Below are positions 1 to 7,665 of a stretch of 64,000 bases of DNA, piece by piece. A model generated the notes under the pieces. That model was not told the origin of the DNA, ran no database searches, and saw only the letters and a program-made list of their open reading frames with translations. Origin of the DNA: Flavobacterium sp. KACC 22761 (GTDB taxonomy: Bacteria > Bacteroidota > Bacteroidia > Flavobacteriales > Flavobacteriaceae); NCBI RefSeq assembly GCF_034058155.1, contig NZ_CP139148.1:2852001-2916000 (forward strand), given 5' to 3'. The first letter of the stretch is position 1, and every line of letters begins with the position of its first letter. Position numbers and translations under genes: made by a program.

Positions 1-202
1 CGATAGCGTAAAGTATGTTTAGCATTGGTCTCCATTTTAAAGCCACAAAAGCATAAATTATATTGAAAACCGCATAACCGAATCCTAAGGTTGTAAAAGG
101 ATCGGTTTTTAATTTTTCGCCTATCTTTAAAATAATTGGTGTTGAAATTAGGTATAAGAAGAAAAGTATTGAATATGAAAGAATTCGTATTTGTGGTTTC
201 AT
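1..202 (-). CDS. Partial small membrane protein (C-terminal end outside window)
   Basis: An open frame runs leftward from an ATG at 200-202 to the window edge and codes for at least 67 residues. It starts MKPQIRILSYSILFF and has two hydrophobic stretches (about residues 8-24 and 41-56), so it is probably an inner-membrane protein. The end is cut off by the window. I do not recognise the family. Confidence 0.6.
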   Translation of the reverse strand, partial: MKPQIRILSYSILFFLYLISTPIILKIGEKLKTDPFTTLGFGYAVFNIIYAFVALKWRPMLNILYAI

Positions 203-300
203 TTTTTGTTATTTAAGATGAAGTGTTGCAAATGCAAAAGTAATTCGAAAAGATGAATTCTAAATGAAGTTAATTTGCTCTTCAGGTTTTCTTCGATGTT

Positions 301-750
301 TTACGGCAATAGTTTTTCTATTTTTTCTTCTGATTTTTCCTTTAAAACACTATCTGGTTTGAAACTCCAAATGATTAGAAATTTTCCTTTTACGACATAT
401 TCTTCCGGATGTTCATCAGTTGGCTGACCGTCTTTTCCCCAAAGTAATCCTTGCAGAAAACGATCGCCTTTAAAAACGTGATCAAATTCAAAATACATGA
501 TAGAGCCACGATCGCCTTTGCTTCTAAAATTCTGAATGGCTTTGCTTTTTACAGTTCCAACAATATTGCTGTAGGTTTCAATATCATCATAAAAAGTGCA
601 GGCTTGTGGCGTAATGCAAATATTGCCGTCGTTGAACGTGTAAGCTTTGGGAATTTCTTTTGGCTTTAATTTTAAATCAGCGATAGTTTGACTGAATGAA
701 TTGATTGAAAGCAATAAAAATAATGCCGATAAGGGAATCGTAATTTTCAT
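301..750 (-). CDS. Hypothetical secreted protein
   Basis: The product has 149 residues. Residues 1-20 (MKITIPLSALFLLLSINSFS) form a typical signal peptide followed by Q, a common Bacteroidota cleavage context. The mature part is small and mixed, with two cysteines in the segment NICITPQACTF that could form a disulfide. No catalytic motif or known family is apparent. It lies about 50 bases beyond the end of a lipoprotein gene on the same strand and may be cotranscribed with it. Confidence 0.7.
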   Translation of the reverse strand: MKITIPLSALFLLLSINSFSQTIADLKLKPKEIPKAYTFNDGNICITPQACTFYDDIETYSNIVGTVKSKAIQNFRSKGDRGSIMYFEFDHVFKGDRFLQGLLWGKDGQPTDEHPEEYVVKGKFLIIWSFKPDSVLKEKSEEKIEKLLP

Positions 751-800
751 GGTTTTTTGGTTTTATTTGATTTGGGTTAAGTTGTTAAAATATATTGATT

Positions 801-1418
801 TTACTTGATTGTAATCCAATCTGCCTTTATAGTTGTTCTTACCGGTTTAACAGGAATTTCTAAATCGGTATATTCACCAATTCTGTTGCTCTCCTTGGTA
901 AAAAAATCAAATTCTAAATTGCTTTTTTTGTCCGTCATGAATTCCCAGTCCATTATTAAATCGATATAAACTTTAATATCGGGATATTTTTCCTGTATTT
1001 CTGCAACTGTAGATTTTGGATTTAATCCATTTTCTGTTTTTAGATTTTTGCTCAAAGCAATAATGGCTAATATTTCCTCAGAATCTCTTTTAGGAACGAG
1101 CGCAATAACAGGCTCATTTTTTAATGAATAAAGAAAAGCTTTTCCGCCACCGTCATAACCAAAATCATAAGCAGTTTCTTCTTTTTTGGTCAAAGATTTT
1201 AGCAGTTTTTCAGCATCACTAATTGTCATGCCGATTTTTATTTCACCGACTTTTCCATTTGAAATTTGAAATTTTTCAAAATCGAATTTTGGAATTGCTT
1301 TTGTTGAAATTTTAGCTTCTTGAATTCTTTTATTCCAGGTTTCGGCTTGTTTTTCTGCTTTGTCTTTACAGGAAAACTGGAATAAAATCAAGATTATAAA
1401 TAGTAGTTTTTTGGTCAT
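801..1418 (-). CDS. Hypothetical lipoprotein
   Basis: The product has 205 residues. The N-terminus MTKKLLFIILILFQFSCKDK is a lipoprotein signal peptide with the lipid-accepting Cys at residue 17, so the protein should sit in the cell envelope. The rest is charged and soluble, without a recognised domain. A segment around residues 58-70 (GEIKIGMTISDAEKLL) resembles the SmpA/BamE-like pattern of small envelope lipoproteins, but this is only a weak resemblance. It is followed on the same strand by a secreted protein. Confidence 0.7.
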   Translation of the reverse strand: MTKKLLFIILILFQFSCKDKAEKQAETWNKRIQEAKISTKAIPKFDFEKFQISNGKVGEIKIGMTISDAEKLLKSLTKKEETAYDFGYDGGGKAFLYSLKNEPVIALVPKRDSEEILAIIALSKNLKTENGLNPKSTVAEIQEKYPDIKVYIDLIMDWEFMTDKKSNLEFDFFTKESNRIGEYTDLEIPVKPVRTTIKADWITIK

Positions 1419-1543
1419 TAGTTTTGGTTCGTTTTTTTAGAGAGTTTTTATATAATTATTTTCTCATTTTCATGAATTTGGGATTTGGTTTGCTTAGCTA
1501 AAATAGTTTTTTAAAGAATTAAACTTTAATATGGATAAAAATA

Positions 1544-1900
1544 TTATTTTTTATCTTCAAACTCATAATCAGAAAATTCAATAATTCTTTTTCCAACATT
1601 TGTATTAATTTCAATTTTTTGGCGAATAAATTCTATATCCAAATCATCAGAGGTTTTTACAATTCTGGTGGATTTTCCCAGATCATTTATATGATATATT
1701 TGAGGAATTCGGCCTAAAGGAATAATTATTTCTTCGACTTGATAAAAAACAACTTTGTTAAACTTTAAATATCGTTCTTCAAACAAATTATTTCCAAAAT
1801 CATAGGGAAACATTAAATTAAAAGTTATGGTTTGTTCCTGTGTATTTTCTATAACCTCTTCAATTGTACTTGCCATTAAACGATTACCTAATATGTCCAT
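1544..1900 (-). CDS. Hypothetical protein
   Basis: The product has 118 residues with an ATG start at 1898-1900. There is no signal peptide, membrane segment or recognisable motif; it looks like a small cytoplasmic beta-rich protein. It lies just downstream of the AraC-type regulator on the same strand (34-base gap), so the two could share a transcript. Function unknown. Confidence 0.6.
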   Translation of the reverse strand: MDILGNRLMASTIEEVIENTQEQTITFNLMFPYDFGNNLFEERYLKFNKVVFYQVEEIIIPLGRIPQIYHINDLGKSTRIVKTSDDLDIEFIRQKIEINTNVGKRIIEFSDYEFEDKK

Positions 1901-1934
1901 TTTTTGATTTTTATAAAGTTGTTAAAGATATATT

Positions 1935-2753
1935 TTACGCCGATATTTTATCCGAATCATTTTCATCTTCTAAAATATAATTAGAAGGCGTTTTTCCTAA
2001 ATGCTTTTTGAACATAAAAATAAAAGCGCTGGCTGTTTCATAACCTAAATCTAAAGCGATTTCTTTTATGGATTGTTTTTCGCCTAATCTTTTTATGGCT
2101 TCAAGTAATTTCAAACGCGTGCGCCAATCACTGAAATTCATTCCTAATTCTTTTATGAACAAACGCGATAAAGTTCGGCTACTCATAAACGAAAGCTCGG
2201 CGTAATAATCGATTGTGTTTTTGCTTGCAACATCATTCATTAAAAGTTCGACGACTTTTTGAAGCCTTTCGTTATTTGTCGTTGGCAAAAAAGTAGCACT
2301 TGGCTCAATCAATGCAAGTTCATCTAGAAAAACGGAAATAACTCTGCGTTGTGCAGGTGTCAAATTTCCATCTGTTCCAAAAGAAATAATTTTGAAGACC
2401 AACTGTTTTAAAAACATCGGAATGTCAAATGAAAAACTGTTTATTGGCAGTCCTTCACTTGCCGACGGATCAATAAAAACGCTGTAATAATTAACGTCTT
2501 TCTGAAAAGTAACCTGATGTTCGACACCGCCCGGAAGCCACAATCCCTGCAACGGATTAACAACCCAAATATGATTTCCAACTACAACATTCATGACACC
2601 ACGCGTAGCATAAATCAATTGCCCGCGAGGATGCGAGTGCGAAATACACATTTCGTTGTTGACCATTTCAGTATAGCCAATAACAGGAATTAATGGATTG
2701 ACTTGATATCCATAATCCTGCGCCATTCGATATGTCCGAATTTGATTATTCAT
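1935..2753 (-). CDS. AraC-family transcriptional regulator with cupin-like N-terminus
   Basis: The product has 272 residues. The N-terminal part (about 30-95) has a cupin-like pattern with SHSHPRGQLIYA followed by WLPGGVEHQV, the usual effector-sensing fold. The C-terminal part (about 170-262) is a double helix-turn-helix of the AraC type, with the second helix pair in IKEIALDLGYETASAF and the family ending FKKHLGKTPSNY. It is transcribed divergently from the MFS exporter at 2854 across a 100-base gap. In this family such pairs usually mean that the regulator controls the exporter; that link is inference. Confidence 0.9.
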   Translation of the reverse strand: MNNQIRTYRMAQDYGYQVNPLIPVIGYTEMVNNEMCISHSHPRGQLIYATRGVMNVVVGNHIWVVNPLQGLWLPGGVEHQVTFQKDVNYYSVFIDPSASEGLPINSFSFDIPMFLKQLVFKIISFGTDGNLTPAQRRVISVFLDELALIEPSATFLPTTNNERLQKVVELLMNDVASKNTIDYYAELSFMSSRTLSRLFIKELGMNFSDWRTRLKLLEAIKRLGEKQSIKEIALDLGYETASAFIFMFKKHLGKTPSNYILEDENDSDKISA

Positions 2754-2853
2754 TGTCCAAATATAGCAATTTTGACATTGTAATTTATTTCAATTTTGTA
2801 AATAAATAATACAGCTGTTATTTTAAAATTTAAGATTAACCTAAAAACAACTC

Positions 2854-4062
2854 ATGGAAACCGTTAAAGTACAACCAGAAGTAATTAAAAAAACAACGTA
2901 TTCGATACTTTTTATAATCAGTTTTTCGCATTTAATCAATGATCTTTTGCAAGCTGTTGTTCCGTCAATTTATCCTTTGATAAAAGAGAATTTCGGACTG
3001 AGTTTTTCTCAAATCGGAATAATCACTTTTACTTATCAAATCGTCGCTTCAATTTTGCAACCTTTCGTGGGAATGTATACCGATAAAAATTCGAAACCTT
3101 ATTCGCTGATTATTGGAATGTGTTTCACCATGACCGGATTATTTCTGGTTTCGATCGCTACAAATTTCACTTTTCTATTGTTATCAGTAAGTTTAATCGG
3201 AATTGGATCTTCGATTTTTCACCCGGAATCTTCAAGAGTGGCACATTTGGCTTCAGGCGGAAAACGAGGATTGGCACAATCTATTTTTCAATTGGGAGGA
3301 AATGCAGGAAGCGCCATCGGGCCTTTGTTGGCAGCTTTTATTATCATTCCACACGGACAAAGTTATGTGGCTTGGTTTTGTATTATCGCTTTAATCGGAA
3401 TTTTTGCTTTGTATAAAATTGCGATTTGGTACACGGAACATTTGTCTGAAAGAAATGCCAACAAAGCCGCGCTTAAAATCGAAACGCATCATTTGTCAAA
3501 AAACAGAGTGATTGGTTCGTTGATTATTTTGTTGGTTTTGATTTTCTCTAAATACTTTTACATGAGCAGTATTACGAGTTATTATACATTCTTTTTAATT
3601 GATAAATTCCATATTTCGATTCAGCAATCACAAGTTTATTTATTCTTGTTTTCAGGTGCTGTTGCAGCGGGAACTTTGATTGGTGGTCCAATTGGCGACC
3701 GTTTCGGAAGAAAATATGTAATCTGGGTTTCAATTCTTGGAGTTGCGCCATTTACGTTGATGTTGCCTTATGTAGATTTATTTTGGGTAGGAACTTTATC
3801 TGTCATTATCGGATTGATTCTTTCTTCGGCATTCTCTGCAATTCTAGTTTACGCAACCGAATTATTGCCCGGAAAAGTTGGTTTAGTTGCCGGTCTTTTC
3901 TTCGGATTTGCTTTTGGAATGGGAGGTTTAGGCTCAGCAGTTCTAGGAAAAATCGCCGATGCAACGAGTATAGAATATGTTTTTAAGATTTGTGCGTTTC
4001 TGCCTTTAATTGGGATAATTACTGGTTTTTTGCCAAATATTGAGGGGAGGAAGAAGATTTAA
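2854..4062 (+). CDS. MFS exporter, fosmidomycin-resistance (Fsr) type
   Basis: The product has 402 residues with about 12 hydrophobic segments, as expected for a drug/proton antiporter of the inner membrane. Fsr-type features are the early SHLINDLLQAVVPSIYP, the GIGSSIFHPESSRVAH segment near residue 115, and the MFS loop motif GDRFGRKYV between helices 8 and 9. It is divergent from an AraC regulator, which fits an inducible efflux system. The natural substrate cannot be read from the sequence. Confidence 0.88.
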   Translation: METVKVQPEVIKKTTYSILFIISFSHLINDLLQAVVPSIYPLIKENFGLSFSQIGIITFTYQIVASILQPFVGMYTDKNSKPYSLIIGMCFTMTGLFLVSIATNFTFLLLSVSLIGIGSSIFHPESSRVAHLASGGKRGLAQSIFQLGGNAGSAIGPLLAAFIIIPHGQSYVAWFCIIALIGIFALYKIAIWYTEHLSERNANKAALKIETHHLSKNRVIGSLIILLVLIFSKYFYMSSITSYYTFFLIDKFHISIQQSQVYLFLFSGAVAAGTLIGGPIGDRFGRKYVIWVSILGVAPFTLMLPYVDLFWVGTLSVIIGLILSSAFSAILVYATELLPGKVGLVAGLFFGFAFGMGGLGSAVLGKIADATSIEYVFKICAFLPLIGIITGFLPNIEGRKKI

Positions 4063-4102
4063 TTGCTAGCTTTAGCAGGATGAGAAAATGATAAAAGAAT
4101 TT

Positions 4103-4145
4103 AAGGCTTTAGTCAAATTGTAGATAATTTGGCTAAAGCCTTTTC
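4103..4145 (+). terminator. Intrinsic terminator after the MFS gene
   Basis: AAGGCTTTAG and CTAAAGCCTT pair around a short loop, and the right arm is followed by TTTTC. It lies about 40 bases after the MFS stop codon. Confidence 0.7.
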
Positions 4146-4159
4146 TAATCTTGATATAT

Positions 4160-4310
4160 TCCTCCAGTTAAAACTGGAGGCAACTTATAAAAAAAATTGT
4201 GTACTTTTTTGCTTGCTGGCGCGAGCGTCTCGCTCGTGCTCGTAAAGTTTTTATATTATAGATTTCTTCAGCTGGTATTCACGAGCTGGATGCTCGAATG
4301 AGTGGGGGTA
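4160..4310. repeat. Intergenic palindromes
   Basis: A small hairpin (CCTCCAGTT / AACTGGAGG, about 4162-4182) is followed by a GC-richer palindrome, GCGAGCGTCTCGCTCGTGC, near 4211-4240. A related arm with ACGAGC occurs at 4281-4300, and a similar ACGAGCGGGACGCTAGCG block sits at 4923-4945. These look like dispersed intergenic repeats around the cytochrome gene, not coding sequence. Confidence 0.5.
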
Positions 4311-4335
4311 AACGTATTTTACTTTGTTAACAAAA

Positions 4336-4773
4336 TTATTTTTCAAGCGGAATTCCTTTTTTTGACATTTCATATCTCTTCTCAACAAAGTAATATACAG
4401 CATCTAGATCAGTATTTGTGAGATATGGAAAAGAAGTCATAAGTCCCCAGCCTTGAGCTCTTATTTCTTTCGCAATTTTATCGCCTCGTTCATACATTTG
4501 ATAAGAATATCGAGTGTAATTGTAAAGCCATTTTTTCTCTCTCAATTTGGTAATACCTCCTAAAGCTGGTGCGGTTGCAATTTGATCCATTCCGATGTAA
4601 TGGCAGGAAGTACACTCTTTTTTAAAGATATTTCGGCCTTTTGTGTAAAGAGGATCAGTTTGATTAATTGTGATGTAGTTTTCTCTTAAATTGAATTTTT
4701 TTTCTAATAGTTTCATTTCGTTGAAAGAACATACAAGAAAGGCAAGTGCAACAATAAAAAATAATTTATTCAT
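4336..4773 (-). CDS. c-type cytochrome, small envelope protein
   Basis: The product has 145 residues with an N-terminal hydrophobic export segment (residues 4-17, with Cys15 a possible lipobox Cys). The haem-binding CxxCH is CTSCH at residues 54-58. GLMTSFPYLT further on provides a candidate axial Met. The single-haem domain is of normal size for a class I cytochrome c, so it probably transfers electrons in the periplasm. It has no redox gene next to it, so its partner is unknown. Confidence 0.85.
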   Translation of the reverse strand: MNKLFFIVALAFLVCSFNEMKLLEKKFNLRENYITINQTDPLYTKGRNIFKKECTSCHYIGMDQIATAPALGGITKLREKKWLYNYTRYSYQMYERGDKIAKEIRAQGWGLMTSFPYLTNTDLDAVYYFVEKRYEMSKKGIPLEK

Positions 4774-5008
4774 GAGTGTGCATATGGTTTGTTAATGTTT
4801 TATGGCTAATCAGTTTTTTGATTTTATATCTAATATACAACTTTTGATTTTATGGAGTCCTTATTCACAATCTCCCGCTCAGGCGTGCAAAGTTTTTACT
4901 TATTTATTTGCTTAACTTGAGTTCACGAGCGGGACGCTAGCGCTAGCGGGGCTGCCCAAATGACTAAAATTCAAGTTTTATAAATTTCAACCCCAATGAT
5001 CCACAATC
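4774..5008. other. Intergenic region without a gene
   Basis: No convincing open frame is present. The stretch holds the ACGAGCGGGACGCTAGCG repeat block at 4923-4945 and otherwise AT-rich sequence. Confidence 0.4.
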
Positions 5009-5057
5009 TTGTCATTTCGACGAAGGAGAAATCTTCGCAAGTAGCTCCACAAAGATT
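5009..5057. repeat. Dispersed repeat, left arm flanking the GIY-YIG gene
   Basis: The block starts TTGTCATTTCGACGAAGGAG and runs into CTTCGCAAGTAGCTCCACAAAG. It is the almost exact reverse complement of 5526-5574. Together the two copies enclose the GIY-YIG gene as an inverted repeat of about 47 bases. Confidence 0.85.
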
Positions 5058-5075
5058 GTAAACGCTTTGAATAGA

Positions 5076-5390
5076 TTATTCAAATAAATAATTCAAAAAC
5101 TCCAAATCTGGATTAATGGTTTTTATTAATTCAATTTTCTTTTCCCTGCGCCAATCTTTTATTTCTTTTTCTCTAGCGATTGCTTCTTGAATCCAAGTGA
5201 ATTTTTCATAATATAGCAAGAATGTGGCATTGTACTTTGATGTAAAGGTTTTGTTTCCAGTTGTGCTGTTTTCTTTGTGTTGGCTTAAACGAATTTTTAA
5301 ATTATTTGTAACTCCTGTGTAGAAAACGGTTTTGTATTTATTTGTGAGAATGTATATGTAGTATGTGTAATAGCCTTCTTGTTGATGCAT
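5076..5390 (-). CDS. Single-domain GIY-YIG endonuclease family protein
   Basis: The product has 104 residues, essentially one GIY-YIG (UvrC N-terminal-like) domain. The two hallmark strands read YYIYILTN and FYTGVTNN, followed by an Arg in NLKIRLSQH and a Glu further along, the usual catalytic positions. The family cleaves or nicks DNA, but single-domain members are poorly characterised. The gene is enclosed by inverted copies of a dispersed repeat (5009-5057 and 5526-5574), which suggests that gene and repeats travel or spread together. Start ATG at 5388-5390. Confidence 0.85.
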   Translation of the reverse strand: MHQQEGYYTYYIYILTNKYKTVFYTGVTNNLKIRLSQHKENSTTGNKTFTSKYNATFLLYYEKFTWIQEAIAREKEIKDWRREKKIELIKTINPDLEFLNYLFE

Positions 5391-5459
5391 TTTTTTTGAC
5401 GAAAGACAAAATATTTATTTAAGATTTTTCTCTCTTTTGCTGTGTTTTGTTTGATATAC

Positions 5460-5665
5460 TTTGCGGAGTTACTTGCGAGGATTTCTCCTTACGTCGAAAT
5501 GACAAGAATGGCTGAACTTTGGCTTTCTTTGTGGAGCTACTTGCGAAGATTTCTCCTTCGTCGAAATGACAAACTGCGTCGGCAAAGTTTATGTAAACAA
5601 GTATTGTGGTTGCTTTGCGTGGGCTTCGACTCCGCTCAGCCTGACAAAAAGAGAAAGAATTAAAT
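5460..5665. repeat. Cluster of dispersed intergenic repeats
   Basis: Two tandem variants of the same motif lie at 5460-5512 and 5526-5574 (ACTTGCGAAGATTTCTCC then TCGTCGAAATGACAA). They are followed by CTTCGACTCCGCTCAGCCTG at about 5625-5645. The latter motif recurs near 9167 and 54983. Apparent open frames here are repeat sequence and I do not call them genes. Confidence 0.75.
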
Positions 5666-5697
5666 CTGCTCAAATCTGCAAAATCTGTGTGAAACAA

Positions 5698-5731
5698 AAA
5701 AAAATCCCGCCTCAATTAAGAAACGGGATTT
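5698..5731 (-). terminator. Intrinsic terminator of lysA
   Basis: AAATCCCG and CGGGATTT form the stem, with a run of A on the left (T run on the minus strand). It lies about 30 bases beyond the lysA stop codon. Confidence 0.7.
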
Positions 5732-5761
5732 CAACAATTGATATTCCTTTTTTTTCTATTG

Positions 5762-6985
5762 TTAAACCGTAGCTGCAATTTCTTGTGGCAACGGAATTTG
5801 ATTTTTAAGTAAATCTTCAAATGTTTCAGCTTGGCGAATCAAGATTCCTTGTCCGTTCATCCATAAAACTTCAGCTGGTTTATATCTTGAGTTGTAGTTC
5901 GAAGACATTGAGAAACAGTATGCTCCAGCGTTTCTGAAAGATAAAATGTCACCTTCAGTAATTTCTTGGATTCTGCGGTTGTTTGCAAAAGTATCTGTTT
6001 CGCAAATGTATCCTACAACAGAGTAAAAACGCTCTTTTCCTTTTGGATTAGAAATGTTGTCAATATGATGCGAAGATCCGTAAAACATTGGACGAATTAA
6101 GTGGTTGAAACCACTGTCAACTCCAGCAAAAACTGTTGAGGTTGTTTGTTTTACTACGTTTACTTTTACTAAGAAATGACCTGCTTCGCTCACCAAGAAT
6201 TTTCCTGGTTCGAAAATCAGCGTTAAATCTCTGCCATATTCTGCACAGAAAGCGTTGAATCTTTTAGATAATTTTTTACCTAATTCTTCGATGTCTGTTT
6301 CGATATCGTCTTTTTTGTAAGGAACTTTGAAGCCGCTTCCGAAATCTAAGAATTGTAAATCTTTAAAATGTTTAGCCGTATCAAATAAGATTTCAGCAGC
6401 ATACAAGAATACTTCGATATCTAAAATATCAGATCCTGTGTGCATGTGAATTCCAACAATACTCATTTTTGTATTTTCAACAATTCGCAAGATATGCGGA
6501 ATCTGGTGAACAGAAATACCGAATTTACTATCGATATGTCCAACAGAAATATTTGCATTTCCGCCCGCCATCACGTGTGGATTGATACGAATACAAACTG
6601 GAATATGCGGATGTTTTGTTCCGAATTGCTCCAGAATAGATAAGTTATCGATATTGATTTGTACACCCATTGCGGCTACTTCTTCGATTTCTTCTAAAGA
6701 AACGCCGTTTGGTGTAAAGAAAATTCTTTCGGGTTCATAGCCAGCGTGAAGCCCTAACTGAACTTCCTGAATTGATACAGTGTCTAAGCCAGACCCCATG
6801 TTCTTTAATAACTGTAGAATCGCAATGTTAGACAATGCCTTCATGGCATAATTAACTCTTAAGTTCTCAACCTTAGAGAAAGCTTTAGTTAATCGGTTGT
6901 ACTGTGATTGGATTTTTTCAGCATCGTAAACATACAATGGACTTCCAAATTGGTCTGCTAACTGCAGTAAATCTTTTGCTTGCAT
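5762..6985 (-). CDS. lysA: Diaminopimelate decarboxylase
   Basis: The enzyme converts meso-diaminopimelate to L-lysine, the last step of lysine synthesis, with pyridoxal phosphate. From the ATG at 6983-6985 it has 407 residues, the family length. An upstream in-frame start at 7054 would add 23 residues unlike the family (MLFFYNLFADTQK) and I reject it. The PLP lysine is K49 in VNYAMKAL. HMHTGSD, FDFGSGF-type glycine residues (FLDFGSGF), a GYICETD loop and GAYCFSMSSNYNSR near the C-terminus are all family signatures. It appears to be a single gene with its own terminator. Confidence 0.95.
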   Translation of the reverse strand: MQAKDLLQLADQFGSPLYVYDAEKIQSQYNRLTKAFSKVENLRVNYAMKALSNIAILQLLKNMGSGLDTVSIQEVQLGLHAGYEPERIFFTPNGVSLEEIEEVAAMGVQINIDNLSILEQFGTKHPHIPVCIRINPHVMAGGNANISVGHIDSKFGISVHQIPHILRIVENTKMSIVGIHMHTGSDILDIEVFLYAAEILFDTAKHFKDLQFLDFGSGFKVPYKKDDIETDIEELGKKLSKRFNAFCAEYGRDLTLIFEPGKFLVSEAGHFLVKVNVVKQTTSTVFAGVDSGFNHLIRPMFYGSSHHIDNISNPKGKERFYSVVGYICETDTFANNRRIQEITEGDILSFRNAGAYCFSMSSNYNSRYKPAEVLWMNGQGILIRQAETFEDLLKNQIPLPQEIAATV

Positions 6986-7099
6986 TTTTAAATTATTTTG
7001 GGCAAAGTTATTACTCTTTTGTGTATCAGCAAATAAATTGTAGAAAAATAACAAATTGTAACAAATTGTTTGTTTTTAAACAAAAAGTTGCTGTTTTTG

Positions 7100-7544
7100 G
7101 AATTTTATAACCTTTTTAAAGGTGCTAAGTTTCTGAGATGCTAAGATACTAAGTTTTTTTAGCCACGAATTCACGAATTTAGCTAATTCTTAAATATTGT
7201 TGAAATTAATTTTTTGCAAAATATTACACGAATTAAATGGATTTCATTTTTATCCTAATTTTTAAAAGAAGCCAAATGTTTGAATTTAGCCCCGATTAAG
7301 GCGGTATCCTCGTAGTGGAACGGAGAGATATAGCCGAAAGCGGGAACTATGTTTATCAAAATGCCAATTGTGATGCTTCAAAATATTTTTTTAGCCACGA
7401 ATTACACCAATTTTCACGAATTTTTAATTTTAGATTTTTCGCAAAATGCTAAAACATAGCCCGTGGTTTCAACCACGGGCTATGTTTGAAATGGAAAACG
7501 TTTAGAAAATAAAAATTCGTGAAAATTGGTGCAATTTGTGGCTA
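7100..7544. repeat. Intergenic region made of nested inverted repeats
   Basis: No gene is seen between lysA and gltD. AGCCACGAATTACACCAATT at 7392 onward and its inverse (AATTGGTGCAATTTGTGGCT, 7524-7543) enclose the palindrome CCCGTGGTTTCAACCACGGG (7460-7479). A further hairpin-rich block at 7290-7350 contains GGCGGTATCCTCGTAGTGGA and GCCGAAAGCGGGAA. The CCCGTGG palindrome recurs at 16065. These look like dispersed REP-type elements. Confidence 0.65.
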
Positions 7545-7580
7545 AAAACAAAACCCCTGAATTGATATTCAGGGGTTTGT
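7545..7580 (-). terminator. Intrinsic terminator of the glutamate synthase genes
   Basis: AAACCCCTGAAT and ATTCAGGGGTTT pair around a 4-base loop (7551-7578), with A-rich sequence on the left giving the T run on the minus strand. It follows gltD. Confidence 0.75.
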
Positions 7581-7665
7581 CAGTAGTTATGTTGTATAGA
7601 AATTAAGGTTAAGGCTGAGAAAAAATCTCAGTATCTTAGAACCTTAGCGACTTAGAGTCTTAAAT

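Noticed and set aside
4160..4310. Possible small RNA made of GC-rich hairpins
   Set aside because: The blocks recur as dispersed repeats at 4923 and there is no promoter or covariation evidence.
5419..5772. Open frames on both strands over the repeat cluster
   Set aside because: They consist of dispersed repeat sequence and differ in frame from copy to copy.
6986..7054. N-terminal extension of lysA
   Set aside because: The added 23 residues resemble no diaminopimelate decarboxylase and the region looks like untranslated leader.
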